Origin: Hyphomicrobium sp. 99
GTDB lineage: Bacteria; Pseudomonadota; Alphaproteobacteria; Rhizobiales; Hyphomicrobiaceae
Length of the DNA: 64,000 bases
Assembly: GCF_000384335.2 (NCBI RefSeq)
Contig: NZ_KQ031382.1
Location: forward strand, 620,001 to 684,000
Direction of reading: 5' to 3'
Shown here: one piece after another, positions 1 to 7,355 of the stretch
Layout: every line of letters starts with the position of its first letter
How positions within the stretch are numbered: the stretch's first letter is position 1
Position numbers and translations under genes: made by a program
The notes under the pieces: generated by a model
The model's database searches: none
Told to the model about the DNA's origin: nothing
What the model saw: only the letters and a program-made list of their open reading frames with translations

Positions 1-369
1 ACAGGCGTGAGCGAGTTCAGGGCCACAACCGGAAGGAGCGCCGCTTTAGGAGTGAGCTGCTACGGTGTTATCCGCGTCGACTTGCCTTTAGGTCATGCAA
101 GGGCGCTCTCGGGTTGTTCAGGCCCGTATTCCAGAGCTGAGAAGAACGGGAGCCGAGTTTGAGCCGCAGCAGCTGACAACTATCATCCATGGCGATGATT
201 GATGGTGAGCTGTTGGCGGCTACGGGCTCAACCTCGGGGGATAAACATTCAGGCCGCTGCTTTCGATTATTCAAGCCGGAAGAAAAACCGGCTATGAGCC
301 TTTTTAAGTAAGGGAGAAGCCCTCCCTTTCGACGTCACGAGCTTTTGGCGTTGGACTTTTTCGGATTTT
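1..369. other. Non-coding left edge with two hairpins
   Basis: I see no convincing gene here; short frames on both strands have no recognisable product. Two stem-loops stand close together: AGCCGG paired with CCGGCT (274-293), followed within about 12 bases by five T residues, and AAGGGAG paired with CTCCCTT (310-328). They could be terminators for a gene to the left of the window, but neither has an ideal T-tract directly after the stem. Confidence 0.4.
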
Positions 370-756
370 GTGAGCAACACCGCACGCGGCATTCTGGCCG
401 AGTACATCGTGGCACGAGCTGTCGGCATCGGCAATCCTGGCATTCGGCCGGAGTGGGCCTCCTTCGACATCACCACGCCGGAAGGGATCAAGAACGAGGT
501 CAAGTCCGCGGCGTACATTCAGTCCTGGCAGCAAAACGATTATTTCAAGATTTCATTTTCGGTCGCTAAGAAGCGAGAGTGGGACGCGCAGACGGGCCTG
601 AGGGTCGAGCCTACCCGTCACGCCGACGTTTACGTGATGGCCCTTCTACATCACAAGGATCAGGCAACTCTCAATCCCCTAGCGCGGCCTCCGTGCATGT
701 ACCGCGGGCAGGGGAATTTCCTGTCTCTCATCCCTAAGCAACCGCATTCATCGTGA
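370..756 (+). pseudogene. Truncated PD-(D/E)XK-like nuclease-fold protein
   Basis: The frame opens with GTG and gives 128 residues. It has a restriction-endonuclease-like signature: a conserved Asp in ASFDITTPEGIKNEVKSA followed by the E-V-K triad, then R-ADVYVMALL-HKD. From memory, proteins of this type run on after the HKD block with a WEFYVLPT-like strand, which is absent. Residues after about 98 look out of frame or replaced, and the N-terminus also starts abruptly. I read it as a decayed fragment next to the recombinase element. No partner gene is visible, so its original role (defence, repair or element-borne) cannot be told. A short intact gene is the alternative. Confidence 0.5.
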
Positions 757-785
757 AGTGCGGTTGAGTCGCTGCCGTTTCTTCT

Positions 786-1859
786 TCAGAAAATGTCCGT
801 GCAATTGCGGCAACTGCCTCCCTTTGCTCCCGGGTCACAGGGCTTGATCAGGAGGTCGGCCGCCGCATTCTGCGCAAACAGCCCACTAGTCCGAATATAG
901 CGCGCCACGCCCTGGTCAGTTACATGGCGTGTCTGCATTCGGATTTTCCAGAGAGGCGCGCCCGCGACAGCCGCGGTTGTCGCAAAGCCAGCTCGTAACG
1001 AATGGCCCGAGTAGCCCGTTGGGTCTATTCCGGCGGCAGCCAACCGCTGCTTGATGATAAGCGAGACGGCTTCGCCTGAGAGGCGCTTGTCCGAGAGGGA
1101 GCCACCTCTGTTAATCGGCCGGAAGAGGGGACCGGTCACGATTGCCGATCTTCCGAGCCATAGGTTCAGTGCCGTGACGGGGCAATGCTGGGAATGGCCG
1201 TGCGGGATACCGAGCTGACGTCCTTCGTTGAGCCGATCGGTCTTTGAACGCCGCAACGTCACAACGAGGCCCTCAGACACGGCCGCAAGATCGCGAACAT
1301 CGAGCCCAACCAACTCGGATCGTCGAAGGGCTCCGGCAAATCCCAACGTCAGGAGTGCACGGTCTCGGCAATCAGCAAGCGACGAGCCCATCACGTCGAG
1401 CACCTTGGAGAGGTCGTCTCGGACAAGCGGCTTGGCGACCGCGTCGCCCCGAAAACCGAGTCTGCTCCTGCGGATGCCGCGCATCGTCGCCTTGACCAGC
1501 TCAGACGAGGTCGGGTCGGGCAACGAGCGAGCGCGGTGGGATTTGGAGATCGCGGCGAGATAACGGGCTAGCGTGGAGGGAGCGTGGGATTGAGCATGTG
1601 TAGCAACGAACGCGGCGACGAGTTGAGGAGATGTTGGAATGCGCCCGCCCCATTGAGTAAATCTCTCAAGGTCTGATGCGTAGGCACGCAGGGTGTTAGG
1701 TGCGAGGCTATTGCGGACGAAGGCGCTGACGAGTCCGGAGATGCCTGTGCAATTAATTTCACATTTTTGGAGGTCGCCAGGCGTTAAATCATCAGGAGAA
1801 CACTTCGAGCATTTTGTGCAATTAATTGCACAATCATTGGTCGGAGGCGTTTCGGCCAT
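786..1859 (-). CDS. Tyrosine site-specific recombinase with Cys-rich termini
   Basis: A phage-integrase-family recombinase of 357 residues that cuts and rejoins DNA through a tyrosine. The SAM-like N-terminal core-binding region covers about 42-130. The catalytic domain follows with Arg179/180 (GALRRSEL), Lys206, His286 and Arg289 (HSLRAG), His312 (TRHVT) and Tyr321 (ARYIR), so it looks intact. The N-terminus is odd: six cysteines at 10, 14, 17, 20, 33 and 37, and three more near the C-terminus (341, 350, 353), suggesting a metal-binding extension. Two N-terminal CxINCT blocks are encoded by the DNA repeats described separately. The gene starts 2 bp after the stop of the RarA-like gene, so the two are probably co-transcribed. 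It is the likely mobility enzyme of this segment. Confidence 0.9.
   Translation of the reverse strand: MAETPPTNDCAINCTKCSKCSPDDLTPGDLQKCEINCTGISGLVSAFVRNSLAPNTLRAYASDLERFTQWGGRIPTSPQLVAAFVATHAQSHAPSTLARYLAAISKSHRARSLPDPTSSELVKATMRGIRRSRLGFRGDAVAKPLVRDDLSKVLDVMGSSLADCRDRALLTLGFAGALRRSELVGLDVRDLAAVSEGLVVTLRRSKTDRLNEGRQLGIPHGHSQHCPVTALNLWLGRSAIVTGPLFRPINRGGSLSDKRLSGEAVSLIIKQRLAAAGIDPTGYSGHSLRAGFATTAAVAGAPLWKIRMQTRHVTDQGVARYIRTSGLFAQNAAADLLIKPCDPGAKGGSCRNCTDIF
795..806. repeat. Half copy of the GTGCAATT repeat
   Basis: GTCCGTGCAATT is identical to bases 3152-3163, where it forms the left side of a full repeat copy. It lies at the 3' end of the recombinase gene. Together the two 12-mers bracket the recombinase and the RarA-like gene as a direct repeat about 2.36 kb apart. 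Confidence 0.45.
1746..1763. repeat. GTGCAATTAATT near-palindrome, copy 1
   Basis: TGTGCAATTAATTTCACA lies inside the 5' part of the recombinase gene. Read on the minus strand in frame it encodes C-E-I-N-C-T. It has the same orientation as copies 3 and 4. Possible roles are a recombinase-binding site or an autoregulatory operator. Confidence 0.6.
1814..1833. repeat. GTGCAATTAATT perfect palindrome, copy 2
   Basis: TTGTGCAATTAATTGCACAA is a perfect 20-bp palindrome: 7-bp arms TTGTGCA/TGCACAA around ATTAAT, 26 bp inside the recombinase start codon. In the gene it encodes C-A-I-N-C-T. A 6-bp spacer between short inverted arms is the layout of a tyrosine-recombinase core site, though an operator is equally possible. 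Confidence 0.65.
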
Positions 1860-1861
1860 CT

Positions 1862-2962
1862 TTATGCGCCCTCCAGGTAGCGGACGAGCACGTCTTCGCG
1901 GATGTCATTCAGATGCTCGATGTGGCTCTCGAATGCCGAGAGAAGAGGAGCAACGTGCTCCAACGGCACCCCTGCGCGAGCGAAGTCGGCCTCTACGCCG
2001 AGCTGTTCAAGTTCGCCTTTGAGTGGCCAATCGAGGCTGACCGCGCAGCAGTCTGCGTCAGCATAAAAAGCTCCAAGATACGCAGCCTCGGTGTGCCGGT
2101 TGTTCCGGATGGACTCCCGTATAACTTGCCGAATTGCTCCGTTTTCGCGCGCAAAACGCTGAATGGCGGCCCGCCCGGCGCGAGTATGGAAATCGAGAGT
2201 CCAGAGCGGCAGTCCACAGACAGTCCTTGCGGGTGGAAGGTGGCGGTGCACAGTTCCAGGCTCAGGCCCGGATCGAGCCTCCAGCCAGAGAAGCGAGAGG
2301 AGCGCGCAGAACGGTTCTCGTGTCCGAGACGCCGCCTCAGCGACGACCTCGATCAACTCTCGCGGTGTGCCGAGGTTGTTGAAGATCGTCAGTAACGAGC
2401 GAAGATCGGCGCAGTTGTTCTTGCGACCAGTCGCGATGCCCGAGGCGAACCAAGTTGCGACCGCTCTTTCGTAGAACAACCTGGAGGGGTCCAAGACCCA
2501 ACTAAGACGCTCCTGAGGTGGAAGTGCTCGGACCTGATGGCGTATCGCCTCAAGTGCGGGATGATAGCAGATGGCTGATGCAAGCAGATCAGTAGCCCTG
2601 CTCTTCGGAGCGGAGGCCAATCTGCGCGCTACAAACCGTGCCGCGTCTTCTTCACTTCCCAGCTTTCGTCGAAGGGCTCGTTCGCTACAAATCGCACTGA
2701 CTTCGATCAGTGCCTCAGGACAGGCAACGCCGATGTCCTCGATCGCAATTACCAAGAACCGACGCCAGATTGATGATCTTCTTAGACGGAAGAGCGCAGT
2801 CGAGGCGTACTCAGCGAGCTGTACCTCGCCACGCCTTATTGATTTCTGCAATAAGCTCGAAAGTAGCCAGCCGTCATTGATAGTCAGGAGTTCGGAGCTC
2901 AGGCTGCTGTCTACGTCGTTCTCAGAACCTACCCTGTTGGGATTATTCATTCGTCGTTCCAT
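1862..2962 (-). CDS. RarA/MgsA C-terminal-domain-like protein
   Basis: A helical protein of about 366 residues without a Walker motif. The stretch SSLLQKSIRRG, then WRRFLVIAIEDIGVACPEAL, then RRLASAPKSRATDLLASAI, recalls the C-terminal helical region of the replication-associated AAA+ ATPase RarA/MgsA, where similar IEDIG and APKS blocks occur, but the ATPase part is missing. A later WTLDFHTRAGRAAI block also fits. Similar proteins occur on plasmids and integrative elements. Function is unknown; a replication or repair accessory role is inference. Start is uncertain: TTG at 3013, ATG at 2962 or ATG at 2950 are possible, and the conserved part begins just after the last. It precedes the recombinase by 2 bp. 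Confidence 0.6.
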   Translation of the reverse strand: MERRMNNPNRVGSENDVDSSLSSELLTINDGWLLSSLLQKSIRRGEVQLAEYASTALFRLRRSSIWRRFLVIAIEDIGVACPEALIEVSAICSERALRRKLGSEEDAARFVARRLASAPKSRATDLLASAICYHPALEAIRHQVRALPPQERLSWVLDPSRLFYERAVATWFASGIATGRKNNCADLRSLLTIFNNLGTPRELIEVVAEAASRTREPFCALLSLLWLEARSGPEPGTVHRHLPPARTVCGLPLWTLDFHTRAGRAAIQRFARENGAIRQVIRESIRNNRHTEAAYLGAFYADADCCAVSLDWPLKGELEQLGVEADFARAGVPLEHVAPLLSAFESHIEHLNDIREDVLVRYLEGA

Positions 2963-3433
2963 ATACGCAGTTGGATCGACGTAAAACGATAACTTGAGAT
3001 CGACATAAGGCAAAGGAATTGCGAGATATTTACTTTCTTGTTTGAGTCCGTAGCTGAGCTACGGAGAAGCGAAACTCGCTCGAAATAGTTTGTCCCTCTG
3101 GCTGGCCAATCGGGCCATCTGGGCCATCCCATTGGACACGCAAGCTCGGCAGTCCGTGCAATTAATTTCACAACGCCGACGGCATTTCGGACGAACTACG
3201 AGGGCATCGTTCGCCCTCGGCATCTGGTAAGGGCGAGAGACATATCAGCGGCCAACCGGTTTAGGTATCGTCTACGGTGCAAGCCCCGTCGCGAGTGCCG
3301 TTGCCAGGGACCTCTGCGAGTCAAAAGGAGGGTGCCTTAGCTCTGCTTTTCATCATCGGCGCAATCCCCTGAGCGGCTGCAAGGCTTCATCACGTGACCA
3401 CGCGGTGTGAGGGAAGCATCCTGGAAAGGTGAC
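2963..3433. other. Intergenic region carrying repeat copy 3
   Basis: No gene is supported here. It holds one copy of the GTGCAATTAATT repeat and presumably the promoter of the RarA-like and recombinase genes, which read away from it. The stretch at 3340-3430 separates it from the end of the HNH-like gene and shows no clear terminator. Confidence 0.4.
3155..3172. repeat. GTGCAATTAATT near-palindrome, copy 3
   Basis: CGTGCAATTAATTTCACA matches copy 1 at 17 of 18 positions and has the same orientation. It is intergenic, so here the repeat cannot be explained by protein-coding constraint. Together with copies 1 and 2 it brackets the RarA-like gene. Confidence 0.6.
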
Positions 3434-4888
3434 TCATAACAGTTCGGCGAGTTCGCCTCGCGAAGCCGGCTGGACGTCCCGCGCATTTGAAAGTCTTTCA
3501 GTGTACTTCTCAATCTCAAGAGGCTTGGCGCGGAACCAGTCGGGGTCGACCTCAGCGTAGTCGGCACGCTGTTGTTCAGTCAGGTGCTCCAACTGGACGT
3601 CGTATTTAATTTGGTCCCATCGAAGCTTCAGTTGTCCCAAGACTGCTTGGCGGGTAATTGAGCATGGGGCAATTTCTAGGATTTCAGCCACGGTCTGCAA
3701 ACATTCATCGTAGGTGTCCAGCGGGGCTACTCCACCTCGGTCAGCCACGGTCTGCTCGTAGGCCCGCTTGCGTAAGTCTTTCGGGTCGGGAGATTGCACT
3801 GCCGGGCGTGCAATTAATTTCACGACCTTCTCTGCTTCAGCAGCAGCGCGAGCACGTTCACTGCGGCATGGAGAGGGTAGGCGAAGCTCTTCTCGCTCTT
3901 CAGCAGTAGTGTGGTCGAGGTAGAAGCGGGCGGCGATGTCCGGATACCGAGCGAGAAACTCCAGTCGGGGTTCCAACGGTGTGGTCCTGAGACCTGCTGC
4001 GTTCTCAACTTTTCTTGCGAAGCCGACCCAGTGGCGTACGGCGAACCTGATAACGGCCGCAGTATCGCTTAACGGTGTTCGCTCTCTGATAGCCTTCAGC
4101 ATGCCTCGATCCTTGCCATTGATCGACGGCACGAACGGCGCACGGGAACCATTTCGTTCGAAGTAGGCGTCAAGCTCGTGGAACCACGTGTCCTCGAGTT
4201 CCACCAGATTGGAGAGACCTTTCTGATCCGGTTTGGAAGGTGCACTCGGCAGCTTCCTTCCGGCAATCTGATCAGCATCTGTCCATCCTCGTTCCTTCCG
4301 TTTCCGAATGACAGCTGAACTTCTGCCATGTTTCTTCATGAGATCGGAGGTGGTGTATTTTTTCCCCGTCTTGGGATCGATGAAGATGTTGGTGTCGCTC
4401 TTGTTGTTGTTCTGGGTCTTCTTGTCGGCCCAGCGGACTAAGCTAGGCCCGTAGGTCTTGTTGTCGTTATCGATGCGATCAACGGTGAAACCTTTCTTAG
4501 GACGCGGCCCAAGCTCTCGCAGGAAGCATCTGAAATCGCGGAACTCCTCAGCTACGGAGCAGAGGCCATCCCTCTCCCGACGAAATATTCCACGCCAACT
4601 CGTATGTTCGGCCCAGTACAACTTGCGCAGTTCAGCGTCTGAGAGAGAGGAGCAGTCCACGGTGAGCTTCTCTTTTCTCTTCCGGTATGAGCGTGACGCC
4701 GCGAAAGCAGAGGTCTGTGTTGTCGCGCTGTCGCTCGAGGTGTTGGAAATGTCAGCATTTAAGGGCGGTTTATGGTTTTGCGCCGTAATGGAAGGAGCTG
4801 CGTCTACCGTCCCGGCATGTGACGCAGACGTCACGCCGGATGTCACGCTCGCGGGAGAGTTGAGTCCAATTGTGTGTGGGTCGCACAT
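3434..4888 (-). CDS. HNH-like protein of the mobile segment
   Basis: A 484-residue protein. Residues about 105-170 contain EEFRDFRCFLRELGPRP, then TVDRIDNDNKTYGPSLVRW, then DKKTQNNNKSD, the layout of HNH/AP2-linked phage and homing endonucleases (WxDFxxFLxDMGxRP...LDRIDNxGNYxPxNCRWA). The zinc and catalytic residues look partly replaced, so it may be only DNA binding. A short YTTSDLMKKHGRSSAVIRKRKERGW segment resembles a helix-turn-helix. The N-terminal 70 residues are Ser/Thr-rich and low complexity; the rest is not recognised. Repeat copy 4 lies in the coding region, read in a different frame (K-L-I-A-R) than in the recombinase. Its target is unknown. Confidence 0.6.
   Translation of the reverse strand: MCDPHTIGLNSPASVTSGVTSASHAGTVDAAPSITAQNHKPPLNADISNTSSDSATTQTSAFAASRSYRKRKEKLTVDCSSLSDAELRKLYWAEHTSWRGIFRRERDGLCSVAEEFRDFRCFLRELGPRPKKGFTVDRIDNDNKTYGPSLVRWADKKTQNNNKSDTNIFIDPKTGKKYTTSDLMKKHGRSSAVIRKRKERGWTDADQIAGRKLPSAPSKPDQKGLSNLVELEDTWFHELDAYFERNGSRAPFVPSINGKDRGMLKAIRERTPLSDTAAVIRFAVRHWVGFARKVENAAGLRTTPLEPRLEFLARYPDIAARFYLDHTTAEEREELRLPSPCRSERARAAAEAEKVVKLIARPAVQSPDPKDLRKRAYEQTVADRGGVAPLDTYDECLQTVAEILEIAPCSITRQAVLGQLKLRWDQIKYDVQLEHLTEQQRADYAEVDPDWFRAKPLEIEKYTERLSNARDVQPASRGELAELL
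3807..3824. repeat. GTGCAATTAATT near-palindrome, copy 4
   Basis: CGTGCAATTAATTTCACG sits inside the HNH-like gene in the same orientation as copies 1 and 3. It is translated in a different reading frame from the recombinase copies, which argues for selection on DNA and not on protein. Confidence 0.55.
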
Positions 4889-4938
4889 GATCCGTACTCG
4901 TCATAAGTGTTGACGGACGTATCGGATCGAAATAGAAA

Positions 4939-5020
4939 AAGGTTGTGATGACCCTTTTTCCTTCGAGCCTTGCCCGTCCGAAGGTTTCAGCCGCTCCAGC
5001 CTCACGCTGGGGCGGTTTTT
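4939..5020 (+). ncRNA. Candidate small RNA between minus-strand genes
   Basis: On the plus strand a plausible promoter (TTGACG at 4910-4915, 17-bp spacer, TAGAAA at 4933-4938) is followed by about 80 bases and a strong intrinsic terminator. Both flanking genes run on the minus strand, so the terminator serves no visible coding gene. A short hairpin AAAAAGG...CCTTTTT (4936-4958) lies near the 5' end and could itself end the minus-strand transcript. The -10 match is weak, so this is only a candidate. No known RNA family is recognised. Confidence 0.3.
4991..5020 (+). terminator. Intrinsic terminator, plus strand
   Basis: CCGCTCCAGC and GCTGGGGCGG form a 10-bp stem with one G-T pair around the loop CTCAC, followed by five T residues and more T-rich sequence. 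Confidence 0.65.
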
Positions 5021-5024
5021 ATTT

Positions 5025-5339
5025 TCAGCGCCATGATCGTCCGTTGTCATCAATCTGCTTGGACGGTGGTTCGTCCGTGGCCCGGGTGCTGACCGACCCA
5101 GTTCCTATTTCGCCGTTCAAGAAATCGATAAGAACGCGATTTTCGCTACCCACGTTCTGCTCGTAGGCCCTCACAAGCGCTCGCGCCTTTGCGCCCGAGA
5201 TCACGAAGCTACGGAGACCACTATGGTCGTGGACTTGAAGCACCCATTGGCTACGGAGGCGACGGATAGCGGCGTAGACTGGTCTTGTACCGGGCCGCTT
5301 GCAGCATTGGAGACTGACGACGTTTGTCATGCGCGCCAC
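5025..5339 (-). CDS. Small protein, first of a paralogous pair
   Basis: A 104-residue protein not matched to a known family. Its central part (WVLQVHDHSGLRSFVISGAKARAL, then ENRVLIDFLNGE) resembles the neighbouring 80-residue protein (TLVWPGRVFVAEVSKRRAEVL, then RARVLDDFIAEW), so the two look like a tandem duplication. The genes overlap by 13 bp, which suggests translational coupling. No signal peptide or membrane segment is seen. The location beside the recombinase and HNH-like genes suggests they belong to the same mobile segment. Confidence 0.5.
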   Translation of the reverse strand: MARMTNVVSLQCCKRPGTRPVYAAIRRLRSQWVLQVHDHSGLRSFVISGAKARALVRAYEQNVGSENRVLIDFLNGEIGTGSVSTRATDEPPSKQIDDNGRSWR

Positions 5340-5569
5340 TCCGCAATGAAGTCATCCAAGACGCGCGCTCGTCCACGCGAATTTTGCTGGAGGGCTAGGC
5401 AACTCTGAAGCACCTCGGCACGGCGCTTCGAGACCTCAGCCACAAAGACCCGCCCAGGCCATACAAGAGTTACCGTTGCGCGGGACCGGCGAACGTTGAA
5501 GAAGACGTCAATAGTCACCGGCCTATTCATCCCCGCCTCCCGCAGAAACGTGGATGGTGAATTCACCAA
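5327..5569 (-). CDS. Small protein, second of a paralogous pair
   Basis: An 80-residue protein whose C-terminal half is similar to that of the downstream overlapping gene. It has two short beta-strand-like stretches (VTIDVFFNVRR, ATVTLVWPG) and an Arg-rich helix. The first in-frame start is used here; a start at the internal Met of EAGMNRP is also possible. Function is unknown. Confidence 0.45.
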   Translation of the reverse strand: MVNSPSTFLREAGMNRPVTIDVFFNVRRSRATVTLVWPGRVFVAEVSKRRAEVLQSCLALQQNSRGRARVLDDFIAEWRA

Positions 5570-6003
5570 AATCGCTTGAGGGAACTAGCTGGGATGGCAA
5601 GAATTCAATGGGGGATGATGATTGCTGCGAGCCCCCGCAACCACTTATTCTTGCGACTTCGTTTGATTCTAGCGGAACTCAGCTCTTACTTTCATCTGAC
5701 GCGTGAGAGCCGCTTTGCCGAGAAAGCGGACGTCCGGTCGTTCGAAGCCCCCGTTGTTCGGATTGGCCTCGATAGCGTCCGCGACGCACTCGAAAGCAGA
5801 CAACCGTCAGATGACGCTACGGGCCAAAAGCGGATATAGTTCGTCATCGCAATTGACATCTGTCCTTCCCTTTAAAGCAGGTGTGACCGGGTCGGCGCGG
5901 ACAACGCCCGTCGATCGCGCCCCAGTGATGGCGATCTCGATCGCCAACCGAGCGTGCCCATCAAGTTCAAAATCGGTCAAATCACTTCTCGCGTCCCGTG
6001 AAG
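5570..6003. other. Intergenic junction, no gene supported
   Basis: Only weak overlapping frames are present. A hairpin CCGCTTT/AAAGCGG with loop GCCGAG (5710-5729) and a nearby stretch with the word AAAGCGG or AAAAGCGG recall degraded intergenic repeats common in this order. The segment marks the change from the mobile block to chromosomal-type genes. Confidence 0.35.
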
Positions 6004-6468
6004 CTAGAAGCCAAAATGACTGAGAGCAGGATGGTCGTCCGGTCGGCGGCCAAGCGGCCAGTGAAACTTGCGATCGGCTTCCGCAATAGGCTGTTCGTTT
6101 ATGCTGCAGTGGCGCGCGCGCATGAGCCCATCCTCGCCGAACTCCCAGTTCTCGTTACCGTACGCCCGGAACCAGTGGCTGCTGTCGTCGTGATATTCAT
6201 AGGCGTAACGCACGGCGATGCGGTTGCCCGCAAACGTCCACAACTCCTTGATGAGCCTATAGTCCAGTTCCCGGTTCCATTTGCGCGTGAGAAATGCCTT
6301 CACCTCCGCGCGACCGTTCAAGAGCTCGGCTCGATTTCTCCAGCGTGTATCGACAGAGTACGCCAGCGCGACCTTTGCAGGATCCCGGCTGTCCCAACCA
6401 TCTTCGGCGAGGCGCACCTTCTCGATTGCAGTCTGTTCGTTAAACGGCGGCAGGGGTGGGCGGGACAT
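6004..6468 (-). CDS. DUF1348 / SnoaL-like NTF2-fold protein
   Basis: A 154-residue cytosolic protein of the nuclear-transport-factor-2-like fold, DUF1348 type. Markers are the early [17 protein letters not shown] motif, the [24 protein letters not shown] block, then [28 protein letters not shown] and a terminal [16 protein letters not shown]. Length is normal for the family and no catalytic role is established. It ends a short minus-strand group with a broken hydrolase upstream. Confidence 0.8.
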   Translation of the reverse strand: MSRPPLPPFNEQTAIEKVRLAEDGWDSRDPAKVALAYSVDTRWRNRAELLNGRAEVKAFLTRKWNRELDYRLIKELWTFAGNRIAVRYAYEYHDDSSHWFRAYGNENWEFGEDGLMRARHCSINEQPIAEADRKFHWPLGRRPDDHPALSHFGF

Positions 6469-6552
6469 GAAGTTTTCCTTTCGGTGAAGGGTGGTGACGT
6501 CAAGCGCAGTTTTGGGGCGCGGGGCCTACTTCCGCGCCCCAGCCACACGGCC

Positions 6553-7095
6553 CTACTGACCGGTATGGCTCTGAGCGATATGCTCGCTGATGCCGTCAGC
6601 GACCTGACGGATCATCGCTTTCGTCGTTGGCATGTCCGCGAGAGCGTTGAGAACCCCGAAGTCATGGATGGTGCCGTTGTAGCGAGTGAAGACGACGGGC
6701 ACGCCGGCGTCTTGAAGGCGGTGCCCGTAGGCCTCCCCCTCGTCGCGCAGTACATCGTTTTCACCGGTGATCACGAGAGCGGGCGGAAGGTCGCGCAAGT
6801 GATCGAGACTGGCACGCAGCGGTGAAACATAGGGGTTTTCACGCTCGGCCGCTGTTGGTGCGGAGAGGTCCCAGCCGTACTTCATGAAGGAACGACTGAG
6901 AAATCGGTCGTTCGCAAATTTCACATATGAACAGGTGTCGACGCTGGCGTCGGTGGCGGGCCACAGTAGCACCTGATAGCTAATCTTCGGCCCCTTGCGG
7001 TCCTTGGCCATCAGCGTCAGCGCGGCGATCATATCGCCGCCGACCGAATTGCCGACAACGGCGGTTGCGCATCGGTTCTTTCCGAATATTCTTCC
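6553..7095 (-). pseudogene. 5'-truncated alpha/beta hydrolase
   Basis: The C-terminal half of an Abhydrolase_3 type esterase. The nucleophile elbow survives as VVGNSVGGDM just upstream of an internal ATG. It is followed by LPPALVITGENDVLRDEGEAYGHRL with the catalytic Asp and GTIHDFGVL with the catalytic His. Upstream the frame runs into a TAG at 7096-7098, and the lid and oxyanion HGGG motif expected about 70 residues earlier are missing. About 160 residues remain of a usual 310, so it is very likely non-functional. The next 260 bp towards the nickel permease hold nothing I can recognise. Confidence 0.7.
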
Positions 7096-7355
7096 CTATA
7101 CGGTCGGCACCCCGGCAGCGTTTGGATTTGCCGAATGGAACGGCCGATCACTAACGGACAACGCACCGAATGTGATGTTCACGATTGCCGCAAATACCCC
7201 AGTCCGTCTTGAGATCGGCAAAGAAACGGTGACCTCGAAGCCATCGAATAAATTCCCGTACGTTCCGGCTGCCAATTGAGTTCTCTCGCGGCACCGTCGG
7301 CGACGAAACCCGTCCCGGCGCCGACGATGCCTCTGAGCGATATCGCGCTCTCAAT

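Noticed and set aside
1693..2395. Long plus-strand frames opposite the recombinase and RarA-like genes
   Set aside because: The minus-strand genes show catalytic and family motifs; the plus frames have none.
795..3824. Possible CRISPR array from the repeated GTGCAATTAATT motif
   Set aside because: Spacing is irregular (69, 1340 and 652 bp between copies) and the repeats lie inside genes; no cas genes are present.
5998..6825. A 275-codon plus-strand frame
   Set aside because: It is antisense to the NTF2-like gene and the hydrolase remnant, both of which show clear family motifs.
7033..7355. Cobalamin or nickel riboswitch upstream of the permease
   Set aside because: No conserved riboswitch core strings were found in the leader.
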